Assembly (NCBI GenBank): GCA_030428885.1
Contig: JAUIEJ010000006.1
Location: forward strand, 248,001 to 312,000
From: Gemmatimonadota bacterium
Lineage (GTDB): Bacteria; Gemmatimonadota; Gemmatimonadetes; Longimicrobiales; Gaopeijiaceae
Direction: 5' to 3'
DNA: 64,000 nt
This document shows positions 48,944 to 57,244 of this stretch, piece after piece. A program made the position numbers and the translations under genes. Below the pieces are notes generated by a model, which saw nothing but the letters and a program-made list of their open reading frames with translations, ran no database searches and was not told where the DNA came from. Position 1 is the first letter of the stretch, and every line of letters starts with the position of its first letter.

Positions 48944-49408
48944 CCCGATGCCCTTCCCCAGGCGCTTCAGGAGATCCCGCGCCTCATCTTGATCGCCGGC
49001 ATCCAGCGTCCCCATGAGCTCGGCGATGTAGGCCGCGTGCCCCGGGAAGACCTCGGCCACCAGCGCCCGACCGGCCTCGGTGAGGTGGGCGGTGACCACC
49101 CGGCGGTCGGTCTCGCTCCGGCACCGCTCCACCAGGCCCTGGGCCTCGAGGCGGTCCATGACGTAGGTCACGTTGCCGCCCGTGACCAGGAGCTTGTCGG
49201 CGAGCTCGCCCAGGGGGAGAGGGCCCAGGTGATGGAGGGCCTCCAGGATCCCGAACTGGGGCGTGGTGAGGCCGTACTCCGCCACCTTGGTCGAGACCGC
49301 CCGGGCCACGGTGGAGTAGGCCCGTGCCAGGGCGATCCAGAGGCGCAGTGCCCGTTCCTCGTCGGCCGACCAGGTGCGTTCGGCCGGCTCGGTGCGGGTG
49401 TCGGTCAA
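48938..49408 (-). CDS. MarR-family transcriptional regulator
   Basis: A protein of about 156 residues with a winged helix-turn-helix. The core reads GLTTPQFGILEALHHLGPLP, LGELADKLLVTGGNVTYVMD (recognition helix) and RLEAQGLVERCRSETDRRVV, ending with a long dimerisation helix. The TTG at 49408 lies 4 bases after the lpdA stop and fits the start of the family domain; a GTG at 49462 is the alternative. The last residues (Gly-Gly) and the TAG stop come from the end repeat of the adjacent element, so the C-terminus may be altered. It is likely co-transcribed with lpdA; its targets are unknown. Confidence 0.88.
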   Translation of the reverse strand: MTDTRTEPAERTWSADEERALRLWIALARAYSTVARAVSTKVAEYGLTTPQFGILEALHHLGPLPLGELADKLLVTGGNVTYVMDRLEAQGLVERCRSETDRRVVTAHLTEAGRALVAEVFPGHAAYIAELMGTLDAGDQDEARDLLKRLGKGIGG

Positions 49409-49412
49409 CGGA

Positions 49413-50828
49413 TCAGATGTGGAGGGCCCGGCCCAGGGCCGACAGCGCGCCCTCACCCACACCCTCCGACAGGGTGGGATGGGGGTGGATGGCCCGCTCC
49501 ATCTCCTCGACGGTGGATTCGAGATGGCGTCCCACCACGAACTCGGCGATGAGTTCAGTGGCGTGGGGACCCACGATGTGGGCGCCCAGGATCTCCGAGT
49601 ACTTCGTATCGCGGATCACCTTGATGAAGCCCTCGGCGTGGCCCGAGGCCACGGCGCGGCCGATGCCGACCCACGGGAACTTGCCCACCTCGATGTCGTG
49701 GCCGGCCTCCTTGGCCTGCGCCTCGGTGAGCCCCACCGACGCCACCTCGGGATGGCAGTAGGTGCAGTTGGGCACGTTGTCGTAGTCCACCGTGTGGTGC
49801 CCCTGGCCCGCGATGTGCTCGACGCACACCACGCCCTCGTGCATGCCCTTGTGGGCCAGCAACTGACGGCCCGCCACGTCGCCGATGGCGTACACGCCGT
49901 CGACGTTGGTGCGCATCCGGGCGTCGACCTCGATGAAGCCGCGCTCGTCCTTCGCGACGCCGGCGGCCTCGAGTCCCACATCTTCGGAGTTGGGCACCCG
50001 GCCCACGGCCGACAGCACGTAGTCCACCTTCATCTCGTGGACCTCGCCCTTGGCGTCCTTGAAGGTGACCTGGACTCCGTCGTCCTGGATGTCCGCCGTC
50101 TCGAAGCGGGCGCCCGTGTGGATGTCCATGCCCCGCTTCTTGTAGGTGCGGGCCATGAAGGCCGAGACCTCTTCGTCTTCCAGGGGCAGGACCCGGTCCA
50201 GGGCCTCCACGATGGTGATCTTCGTGCCGTAGGCGTCGTAGACGTCGGCGAACTCCATGCCGATGGCGCCGGCGCCCACGATGAGGAGCGACTCCGGGGC
50301 CCGGGTCTGCATGAGGGCGCCCGTGGACGACCAGATGCGATCTTCGTCGATCTTGAGCGACGGCAGGTCCCGGGGACGGGAGCCGGTGGCCACGATGATG
50401 TGATCGCCTTCCAGCGTCGTCTTCTCGCCGTCGGCGTCCACTTCCACCCGGCCGCCGCCGAGGAGGCGGCCGTAGCCCTGGACGTGGGTGATCTTGTTCT
50501 TCTTGAACAGGCCGGCGATGCCCCGGCTCAGTTGATCGGCGACCTTCCGGCTCCGCTCCTGGGCCGGACCCAGATCGAACGTCATGTCGGACGCGTGGAT
50601 GCCGTGCTTCTCGGCCGACTTCATCTCGTTCACCAGAAACGCGCTGGTGAGCATGGCCTTGGTGGGAATGCACCCGATGTTCAGGCACACGCCGCCGAGC
50701 TTCTCGGCTTCGATGCAGGCCACGTTCATGCCGAGCTGGGTGGCCCGGATGGCGGCGATGTAGCCGCCGGGGCCGCTCCCCACGACGATGAGATCGAACC
50801 GGTTGTCGCCGCTGCCGTTCGCCGCCAC
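49413..50828 (-). CDS. lpdA: Dihydrolipoyl dehydrogenase (E3)
   Basis: A protein of about 471 residues. FAD-binding DLIVVGSGPGGYIAAIRA, redox disulfide GGVCLNIGCIPTKAML, NAD-binding LIVGAGAIGMEFADV, second FAD motif DGVYAIGDVAG, and the interface His-Glu in IHPHPTLSEG are all present. It re-oxidises the lipoyl arms of 2-oxoacid dehydrogenase complexes and reduces NAD+; the pdh operon lies about 5 kb away in this window. GTG at 50828 is chosen because GAGG sits 5 bases upstream; GTG at 50834 is equally in frame. A MarR gene follows after 4 bases. Confidence 0.96.
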   Translation of the reverse strand: MAANGSGDNRFDLIVVGSGPGGYIAAIRATQLGMNVACIEAEKLGGVCLNIGCIPTKAMLTSAFLVNEMKSAEKHGIHASDMTFDLGPAQERSRKVADQLSRGIAGLFKKNKITHVQGYGRLLGGGRVEVDADGEKTTLEGDHIIVATGSRPRDLPSLKIDEDRIWSSTGALMQTRAPESLLIVGAGAIGMEFADVYDAYGTKITIVEALDRVLPLEDEEVSAFMARTYKKRGMDIHTGARFETADIQDDGVQVTFKDAKGEVHEMKVDYVLSAVGRVPNSEDVGLEAAGVAKDERGFIEVDARMRTNVDGVYAIGDVAGRQLLAHKGMHEGVVCVEHIAGQGHHTVDYDNVPNCTYCHPEVASVGLTEAQAKEAGHDIEVGKFPWVGIGRAVASGHAEGFIKVIRDTKYSEILGAHIVGPHATELIAEFVVGRHLESTVEEMERAIHPHPTLSEGVGEGALSALGRALHI

Positions 50829-51047
50829 AGTCACCTCGCTTGATGGAAACGCCGGCCGGGAGGGTCCCGCCGGCGATGGGGCCGCTGGAGCCTCCGAAGG
50901 TAGGCGTCGCGAGCGGGCGAAGTAAACCCCGCGAAGGCCCCGCCCGCGCCCGCCCACGGGCGGCCGACGCGACCATTCCGCGAGGGGCCGTGGGGTCCTA
51001 CGTTGGGTCTGCCCGTCCTGGCGCCCCCCATTGCATCGAGGTCCGTC

Positions 51048-51599
51048 ATGCTGCAGCTCGCCATCGTCGCGGTGATCGTCGTGGTCGTCGCCATGATGTA
51101 CAACTCCCTGGTCCGGCTGCGGGAAACCGCCGACGGCGCCTGGGCCGACGTCGACGTCCAGTTGAAGCGCCGTCACGACCTGATCCCCAACCTGGTGGAG
51201 ACGGTGAAGGGGTACGCGACCCACGAGAAGGGCACCTTCGAGGCCGTGGTCGAGGCCCGGTCCCGGGCCATGGGCGCGTCCACGCCGGCCGAGGCGGCCG
51301 CGGCCGAAAACATGCTCACCGGCGCGTTGAAGTCCCTCTTCGCTCTGGCCGAGAACTACCCCCAGCTCCGGGCGTCGGAGAACTTCGGGCGGCTCCAGGC
51401 CACCCTGGCCGACCTGGAAGACGACATCCAGAAGTCCCGCCGGTACTACAACGCGGTGGTGCGGGACTACAACACGAAGATCGGGGTCGTCCCCACCAAC
51501 CTCGTGGCCCGGACCTTCGGCTTCCGCGAGCGGGAGTTCTTCGAGGCCGAGATCGGCGAGCGCCAGGTACCGAAGGTCGAGTTCGGGGACTCGGAGTGA
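51048..51599 (+). CDS. LemA family protein
   Basis: A 183-residue protein. One N-terminal membrane helix (LQLAIVAVIVVVVAMMYNSL) is followed by the LemA helical domain: RLRETADGAWADVDVQLKRR, HDLIPNLVETVKGYATHEKG, FALAENYPQLRASENF and YYNAVVRDYNTKIGVVPTNL. The function is unknown, but LemA genes often precede DUF2207 or TPM-domain membrane proteins, as here. The ATG at 51048 has GAGG 6 bases upstream. It overlaps the DUF2207 gene by 4 bases (GTGA). Confidence 0.95.
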   Translation: MLQLAIVAVIVVVVAMMYNSLVRLRETADGAWADVDVQLKRRHDLIPNLVETVKGYATHEKGTFEAVVEARSRAMGASTPAEAAAAENMLTGALKSLFALAENYPQLRASENFGRLQATLADLEDDIQKSRRYYNAVVRDYNTKIGVVPTNLVARTFGFREREFFEAEIGERQVPKVEFGDSE

Positions 51600-53362
51600 C
51601 CCCGGGGGCGCGTCGGCGGGGGCCCTTCGGCGCCCTCCGCCGGGCCCTCGGCGGGGCCGTCCTGGGCCTCCTCGCCGCTGTGGCCGGGGTGGCGGCCCAG
51701 GGCCGGACCCTGACCCTGGAGGAATTCAACGCCTCCATCACCGTCAACTCCGACGCCACCCTCGACGTGGTGGAGAGCATGCGGTTCCGGTTCGACGGGT
51801 CGTGGAACGGGGTGTTTCGCTCCATTCCCGTGGAGATGGAGGACTCCCGGGGGCTCCGGGACCAGATCCGCCTCGACGTGCGCTCGGTGGTGGACGGCAG
51901 CGGAACCGGGCTGCGCTACGAGCTCTCCCGGGAGGGCCGGAACCGGAAGATCAAGATCTGGGTGCCCGACGCCACGAACCGCACCGAGACCATCTCCATC
52001 CGATACGGGGTCCGGAACGGGCTGCGGTTCTTCGAGAACCACGACGAGCTCTACTGGAACGTCACGGGCAACGATTGGGACGTGCCCATCCAGCGCGCCG
52101 TGGCCCGGATCGTCCTTCCGGAGGGTGCCACCGGCCGACGCGTCACGGCCTACACCGGTCCCTGGGGCTCCCGCACCAACGACGCCGCCATCACGGAATT
52201 AGAAGAAGGATTTTTGTTCGAAGCCGACGATCTGGCGTTTCGTGAGGGTATGACTGCCGTCGTGGGGTGGGACCCGGGCCTGGTGGACCGCCCCACTCCG
52301 GTGGATCGGGGGCTGTGGTTCCTCACGCTGAACTGGCCTCTCCTCGTCCCGTTCCTGAGCCTCGCAGGCATGTGGCGCCTCTGGCTGGCCCGAGGCAAGG
52401 ACCCGGTCGCCCTCCCCGTCGCACCCCGCTACGAACCTCCCGAGGGCTTCACTCCCGGGACCGCCGGGACCCTGGTGGACAACACGGTGGACATGCGGGA
52501 TGTGACGGCGACCCTCGTGGACCTGGCCGTGCGGGGGTACCTGCGCATCGAGGAGATCGAGCAGGGCGCCATCGCCCGGGTGTTCACCAAACCCGACTAC
52601 CGGTTCGTGCGTCTGGGCGGCGACAAGGGCGCGCTCAAGACCCACGAGCGACGGCTGCTCCACGGGGTGTTCGGGGGACGCCGGGACGTCACCACCGACG
52701 ATCTCGAGAACACCTTCTACCGGGAGATTCCCAAGATCAAGGACGCCATCTACGACGAACTCATCGAGGAGGGCTACTACGCCCGGCGACCCGACAAGGT
52801 GCTGGGCGCCTACATCGGAATCGGCATCCTGGTGAGCGTGGCCTGCACCATGCTGTTCCTCTTCCTGGCCGCGGCCGCCGGGGCGGCCCCGCTGGCCGCC
52901 ATCATCGGAGGGATCGGCGCGGGGTTGCCCGTCCTCGGCTTCGGCGTCGTGATGCCGGCCCGGACGGTGAAGGGGGCCCGGAAGATGGAAGAGGTGCTGG
53001 GCTTCGAGGAGTTCCTCGAGCGGGTGGAGTCGGATCGGTTCCGGCGCATGGTGAAGGGCCCGGAACAGTTCGAGGCGTATCTGCCCTTCGCCATGGCCCT
53101 CCAGGTCGACAAGCAGTGGGCCCGGGCCTTCGAGAAGATGTACGCCGAGGCCGCGACGCGATCCAGCGGGTGGTACGTGGGGAGAGGGGGTCCCACGTCG
53201 TTCTCGCCGTCGGATCTGGTGTCCAATCTCTCGTCGGTGTCGAGCCGAACGGGCTCGGCCATGACCTCGTCGCCCCGCAGTTCCTCGTCGAGTTCGGGCT
53301 TCAGCGGCGGGGGCGGATTCAGCGGGGGCGGAGGGGGAGGCGGCGGGGGTGGCGGGTTCTAG
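51596..53362 (+). CDS. DUF2207 domain membrane protein
   Basis: A 588-residue protein. The signal peptide is near residues 15-35 (ALGGAVLGLLAAVAGVAAQ). A DUF2207 ectodomain follows: LEEFNASITVNSDATLDVVE, SMRFRFDGSWNGVFRSIPV and LYWNVTGNDWDVPIQRA. A membrane helix (LNWPLLVPFLSLAGMWRLWL), a winged-helix-like cytoplasmic region (TATLVDLAVRGYLRIEEIEQ), two more helices, and the typical Gly/Ser-rich C-terminus complete it. The pairing with LemA is common but its role is unknown. Around 52195-52222 a run of A/T-rich codons including TTA, TTT and TTG stands out from the rest. Confidence 0.93.
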   Translation: MTPGARRRGPFGALRRALGGAVLGLLAAVAGVAAQGRTLTLEEFNASITVNSDATLDVVESMRFRFDGSWNGVFRSIPVEMEDSRGLRDQIRLDVRSVVDGSGTGLRYELSREGRNRKIKIWVPDATNRTETISIRYGVRNGLRFFENHDELYWNVTGNDWDVPIQRAVARIVLPEGATGRRVTAYTGPWGSRTNDAAITELEEGFLFEADDLAFREGMTAVVGWDPGLVDRPTPVDRGLWFLTLNWPLLVPFLSLAGMWRLWLARGKDPVALPVAPRYEPPEGFTPGTAGTLVDNTVDMRDVTATLVDLAVRGYLRIEEIEQGAIARVFTKPDYRFVRLGGDKGALKTHERRLLHGVFGGRRDVTTDDLENTFYREIPKIKDAIYDELIEEGYYARRPDKVLGAYIGIGILVSVACTMLFLFLAAAAGAAPLAAIIGGIGAGLPVLGFGVVMPARTVKGARKMEEVLGFEEFLERVESDRFRRMVKGPEQFEAYLPFAMALQVDKQWARAFEKMYAEAATRSSGWYVGRGGPTSFSPSDLVSNLSSVSSRTGSAMTSSPRSSSSSSGFSGGGGFSGGGGGGGGGGGF

Positions 53363-53771
53363 CGGAAGGCCGCGCCGGGGGCCCCCCGACGAACGGGACG
53401 TGGCCCAGGTGCATCTCATCGACGGGCACACGGTGCTCGTGGGGCGCTCGGCCCGGGACAACGACACCCTCTCCCTGAAGGTGGCGCGCCCCCGGGACGT
53501 CTGGCTCCACGCGGCCGGCGTGCCGGGAAGCCATGTGGTGGTCCGGCGTGGCGACGACGGCGAGGTGCCCCGGAGCGTCCTGGAACGGGCCGCACGATTG
53601 GCGGTGCGCCACTCGAAAGCCCGGAACGCACGGGGCAAAGTGCCTGTGCACTGGTGTTTCGCCGGGGAGGTGAGCAAGGTTCGGGGCGCCCCCCCGGGTC
53701 AGGTGCGTCTGGGGCGCTTCGACGTGATTCGGGTGTATGCCGGAGGGGCGGACGACGACGAGGAGGGGTAG
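53349..53771 (+). CDS. Stand-alone NFACT-R (DUF814) RNA-binding domain protein
   Basis: A protein of about 140 residues made of a single NFACT-R domain: VHLIDGHTVLVGRSARDNDT, LSLKVARPRDVWLHAAGVPG, SHVVVRRGDDGEVP, HSKARNARGKVPVHWCFAGE and VRLGRFDVIRVYAGG. In full-length RqcH/Rqc2 proteins this domain binds RNA on stalled 50S subunits; here the N-terminal NFACT-N and helical parts are absent. It begins with GTG at 53349, inside the end of the DUF2207 gene, with a strong GGAGG-rich upstream. An internal GTG at 53400 is possible. The function of the isolated domain is uncertain. Confidence 0.85.
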   Translation: MAGSSGRPRRGPPDERDVAQVHLIDGHTVLVGRSARDNDTLSLKVARPRDVWLHAAGVPGSHVVVRRGDDGEVPRSVLERAARLAVRHSKARNARGKVPVHWCFAGEVSKVRGAPPGQVRLGRFDVIRVYAGGADDDEEG

Positions 53772-54479
53772 GTGAGTGACACAACGACGCTGTTGAACCG
53801 GCTCCTGGAGCCCGACGACACCCCCCCGCCGGCAGTGCGGGAGGCCGAGGCCGACATCCGGGCCTGGGGGCTGACCCTGGCCATCGCCGGTGCCTTCGGG
53901 CCCATTTGGGCTGTGCTCCTGAAGCAGATGGCCCTGGGCATCTCTCCCTGGTGGCTGGCGGTGTACGCCGCCGTGCTCCTGGTGCTCTTCCATCACCCGC
54001 CGGCCCGGGGACTGCGGAAGGCCCGGGCCATCGTGCGCAAATGGGACGAGGTGGAGGTCCAGGGAGCCCTGGAAGCCGGAGGCGCGGCCTCCGATCCCCG
54101 CGTCCGGATCGCCGAGCAGATGGCCCGGCGGGTGGTGCGGCACCCCACGGCCGACGCCGCCGTGAAGGAGTCGGCGGCCGAACTCTACCGGGCCATCCGG
54201 CGCACCGCCCAGGACCGCCGTACCCTGGAAGTGGTGGACGAAGCGGCCCGCTGGCGCCGGCGGGACGAGGCCACCGAACGGTCCCTGAGCGACGCCCGGG
54301 ACTTCGTGGCCTCCCGGGAGGGCGAACTACTCTCGTCGCTGGAGCAGCTCCACCGGGCGGTCATCTCCCGGGACGCCGATCTGGCGGCGGAGATCCGCAC
54401 TCTGGCGGCCTCCCTGCTGGAACGGGCCCGGGCCGAGGCCGATCTGGAACGCTGGCTGGAAGGCGGGGAGCTTACCTAG
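53772..54479 (+). CDS. Hypothetical membrane protein with C-terminal helical domain
   Basis: A 235-residue protein. Two membrane helices lie near residues 32-80 (AWGLTLAIAGAFGPIWAVLL and PWWLAVYAAVLLVLFHHPPA). The rest is a long, charged, probably coiled-coil helical domain (DEVEVQGALEAG, AARWRRRDEATERSLSD, LAASLLERARAEADLERWLE). No family recognised. It starts with GTG directly after the NFACT-R stop, with GGAGGGG upstream, so it completes the LemA-DUF2207-NFACT-R operon. Its stop overlaps the convergent phosphodiesterase stop by 8 bases. Confidence 0.75.
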   Translation: MSDTTTLLNRLLEPDDTPPPAVREAEADIRAWGLTLAIAGAFGPIWAVLLKQMALGISPWWLAVYAAVLLVLFHHPPARGLRKARAIVRKWDEVEVQGALEAGGAASDPRVRIAEQMARRVVRHPTADAAVKESAAELYRAIRRTAQDRRTLEVVDEAARWRRRDEATERSLSDARDFVASREGELLSSLEQLHRAVISRDADLAAEIRTLAASLLERARAEADLERWLEGGELT

Positions 54480-55815
54480 CGTCCCCGGCTCCCAGCACGC
54501 CGTCCCAGGTCGCGGCGTCGCCGTCGATGTCGGCCGCGGGAGTCAGTCCCAGAAGCTCGGTTACCAGCGGATACACGTCGACGTTGGCGAAGGGCGGAAG
54601 GGTCTGTCCGCCCCGGAGCCGGGGGCCCGCGGCCACGAAGAGCGACCGCATGGAGAGCAGCCTGTTGTTCCACCCGTGGGTGAATCCGCCCTGGGCCGGT
54701 CGGTCGTTTTCCGGGTAGACCACCCACCCCGAGTCGGGCATGACGACGAGGTCGCCCATGCGGGGGTTGCCCCGGTAGTGCAGTCGCTCCGGCGTCTCGT
54801 CGGCGAGCCACACGGACACGTGCTCCAGCGCCTGGTCGATGCTGTCCCGCACCGCCCGGATCCGTTCCGGGCTCCCCTCCACCCAGAGATTGCCCGTGGG
54901 ACCCGATTCGGGCATGCGGATGCCCTCCATGGAGCCCAGGGCGTCGGCCACGTAGAGGGTGGTCTCGGGAGTGTAGCCGTCCATGCCGTGGTCGCTCACC
55001 ACGATGACCGTGATGCGGTCGCCGTGGGGAAGGGCGGCCAGCCCCTCGATCAGTCGGCCCAGGGTGGCGTCGATGCGGGCCACGGCCTCGGCCAGTTCCG
55101 GGCTGTCGGGTCCGAAGCCGTGGCCCGCGTCGTCGGTGTCGCTGAGATAGAGGGTCACGAGGTGAGGGCGGAACTCGGGCGGCCACTGGAGCCACTCCAG
55201 CACCTGCTGCACCCGATCTTCGTGGGGCCGCTCGTGTTCGTACACCTTCCAGTGACTCGGACGCACCCCGGCCACGTCGGCCTCGGAGCCGACCCAGTAG
55301 TAGCAGGCCGCCACCATGCCCTGGGTCTCGGCCGTGACCCAGAGGGGCTCCCCGTCGTACCAGGTGCCGTCTTCCACCTTCTCCCGATCCGAGAGCCGGT
55401 AGATGGCGTCCCGCTCCTCGTCGTAGAACGTGTTGGCCACCAGCCCGTGGCGCGCCGGGTAGAGACCGGTGGCGATGGAGTAGTGGTTGGGATAGGTCTT
55501 GGGGGGATACACCGGGATCATCCCCTCACGGGCCCACACACCCTGCTGCGCCAGGGTCGTGAGGGTCGGCGGCGCGTGCTGCTGGACGTAGCGGGAGGCG
55601 AATCCGTCCAGCGACACCAGCACCACGTAGGGCGCATCCATCCACCGTTCGGCGTTGCGGCCACCCGTGGGCGCCTGGGGGTCGGCGGCCACGGGGGCCT
55701 CGGCCGGAGGCGCCGAGGGCTCGGGCGCCCCACACCCCCCCACGCCGAAGAAGAGCAGCGCCGCGGCGCGGAGAGCCCGGGGCGAGGAGATCCGGAAACG
55801 AGATCGTCGGAACAT
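54472..55815 (-). CDS. Nucleotide pyrophosphatase/phosphodiesterase family protein
   Basis: A 447-residue exported enzyme. The signal peptide ends in a lipobox-like FFGVGGCGAP. Alkaline-phosphatase-superfamily motifs: first Asp in VVLVSLDGFASRYV, nucleophile Thr in YPPKTYPNHYSIATGLYP, LYLSDTDDAGHGFGPDSP, IVVSDHGMDGYTP, and His in GFTHGWNNRL, together the NPP-family two-zinc site. Substrates of such enzymes include nucleotides, NAD+ and phosphodiesters; it probably acts in the periplasm or at the surface. It follows pdhC on the same strand after a 104-base gap, so may be separately transcribed. Confidence 0.92.
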   Translation of the reverse strand: MFRRSRFRISSPRALRAAALLFFGVGGCGAPEPSAPPAEAPVAADPQAPTGGRNAERWMDAPYVVLVSLDGFASRYVQQHAPPTLTTLAQQGVWAREGMIPVYPPKTYPNHYSIATGLYPARHGLVANTFYDEERDAIYRLSDREKVEDGTWYDGEPLWVTAETQGMVAACYYWVGSEADVAGVRPSHWKVYEHERPHEDRVQQVLEWLQWPPEFRPHLVTLYLSDTDDAGHGFGPDSPELAEAVARIDATLGRLIEGLAALPHGDRITVIVVSDHGMDGYTPETTLYVADALGSMEGIRMPESGPTGNLWVEGSPERIRAVRDSIDQALEHVSVWLADETPERLHYRGNPRMGDLVVMPDSGWVVYPENDRPAQGGFTHGWNNRLLSMRSLFVAAGPRLRGGQTLPPFANVDVYPLVTELLGLTPAADIDGDAATWDGVLGAGDAR

Positions 55816-55919
55816 GATGAGTCGGACGCGGGGGGACGGGACGGGCACCCCCAAGATACGGCACCGGGGCGGAGGCGCGACGGCCCCCACCCCGGTTCCC
55901 GGCCTGCGTTCCGGCTCCG

Positions 55920-57206
55920 TTACACCAGAATGGCCGCCGGCTCTTCGAGCATGGCCTTCAGGGTCCGGAGGAACCGCGAACCCTGGGCACCGTCGATGAC
56001 CCGGTGGTCGCAGCTCATGGTCACCCGCATGCGGGGGCGGATCACCACCTGACCGTCCACCGCCACCGGCGTGTCTTCCACGCCCCCGACGGCGAGGATC
56101 CCCGCCTCCGGCGGATTGATGATGGCCGTGAACTCGTGGATGCCGAACATGCCCAGGTTGGAGACGGAGAAGGTGGCGCCGGTGTACTCGTCGGGCTTGA
56201 GCTTCTTCTCCCGGGCCCGGCCCGCCATCTCCTTCACCTCGCGGCTGATCTGGACCAGGCCCTTCCGGTCCGCGTGCTTCACCACCGGGGTGATGAGGCC
56301 GTCGTCCACCGCCACGGCCACGCCCATGTGGACGTGGTGGAACCGTTTGATGTGGTCGCCGTGCCATGCCGCGTTGCACTCGGGGTGCCGCGCCAGAGCG
56401 GCGGCGGTGGCCTTCAGGACGAAATCGTTGAAGGACACCTTGTCGCCCGACCCCTCCACCAGGGCGTTGACCCGCTTCCGGGCGTCCACAACCCGCCCCA
56501 TGTCCACATCCATGGTGAGGAAGAAGTGGGGCACGGGCGCCAGGGACTCGGTGAGGCGTCGGGCGATGGTCTTCCGCATCTGCGAGACCTTCACCTCGTC
56601 GTGGCCCTCGGCGGCCCCGGCATCGGACCAGGGCCGGGGTGCCGGAGCGCCGGACGCGGCCGGCGCCGCCGTGGACGGGGCGGCGTCCCGGGCCGCTTCC
56701 ACGTCGCGCTTCACGATCCGCCCGCCGGGTCCCGACCCCTCCAGGGAGCCCAGATCCACGCCCGCGTCCTCGGCGAGGCGCCGGGCCAGGGGCGAGGCCT
56801 TCACCCGGCTCCCGTCGGCGGCGGGGGCCGCAGCCGGCGCCTCGACGGTCTCCGCCGACCCGGGATCGCTCTCGTTCGACGGCGCGGACGGCGCCTCGCC
56901 CGAATCGCCCGACTCCTTGTCGGACTTGGATTTGGCTCCCGCTCCCACAAGGTCGGAGATGTCCTCGTCGGCCCCGGCGATGACGGCGATGACCTCACCC
57001 ACCGGAGCCGTTCCACCCTCGGTCAGGAGGATCGTCCGGAGGGTTCCGTCTCCCCGGGCCACGAGTTCCATGGTCGCCTTGTCGGTCTCGATCTCGGCCA
57101 GGATGTCGCCGTTCTTCACGGCGTCGCCCTCGGCCTTCAACCACTTCACGACCTGCCCCTCCTCCATGGTGGGAGAGAGGGCTTCCATGTGGACCTTCGT
57201 CGCCAT
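55920..57206 (-). CDS. pdhC: Pyruvate dehydrogenase complex dihydrolipoamide acetyltransferase (E2)
   Basis: A 428-residue protein. One lipoyl domain has the lipoylated Lys near residue 43 in EIETDKATMELVARGDG. A Pro/Ala/Glu-rich linker leads to a peripheral-subunit-binding domain (ASPLARRLAEDAGVDLGSLE, near 135-170), a second linker, and the acyltransferase domain ending in the catalytic MSCDHRVIDGAQG. It transfers the acetyl group to CoA and forms the core of the complex. It lies 38 bases after pdhB. The partner E3, lpdA, is encoded about 5 kb away. Confidence 0.95.
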   Translation of the reverse strand: MATKVHMEALSPTMEEGQVVKWLKAEGDAVKNGDILAEIETDKATMELVARGDGTLRTILLTEGGTAPVGEVIAVIAGADEDISDLVGAGAKSKSDKESGDSGEAPSAPSNESDPGSAETVEAPAAAPAADGSRVKASPLARRLAEDAGVDLGSLEGSGPGGRIVKRDVEAARDAAPSTAAPAASGAPAPRPWSDAGAAEGHDEVKVSQMRKTIARRLTESLAPVPHFFLTMDVDMGRVVDARKRVNALVEGSGDKVSFNDFVLKATAAALARHPECNAAWHGDHIKRFHHVHMGVAVAVDDGLITPVVKHADRKGLVQISREVKEMAGRAREKKLKPDEYTGATFSVSNLGMFGIHEFTAIINPPEAGILAVGGVEDTPVAVDGQVVIRPRMRVTMSCDHRVIDGAQGSRFLRTLKAMLEEPAAILV

Positions 57207-57244
57207 AGGCTCGGGACTCTCGGGTCTTGAGGGTTACGGGAGAT

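Larger units (their letters stand above)
48549..48946. mobile_element. Composite palindromic element (putative MITE-like insertion)
   Basis: The 391-base gap between ispH and marR is almost entirely this 398-bp non-coding element. Its ends are inverted repeats of 22 bp with one mismatch; 19 bp are perfect (GGGTAGGTGGGAGGCGGCG at 48552-48570 and inverted at 48925-48943). The direct repeat GATG flanks it on both sides (48545-48548 and 48947-48950), like a 4-bp target duplication. Inside are two inverted 118-bp units, each a long hairpin, around a unique centre with a G-quadruplex motif. No transposase or plausible coding frame is present; the overlapping frames are shadows. Movement, if any, would depend on enzymes elsewhere. 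Confidence 0.65.

Noticed and set aside
48558-48992. Open frames across the palindromic element
   Set aside because: They run through hairpins and repeats, have no family-like sequence, and frames on both strands are equally open because of base composition.
53280-53361. Gly/Ser-rich tail of the DUF2207 protein as a sequencing or assembly artefact
   Set aside because: Such a tail is a normal feature of this family and the frame ends cleanly.
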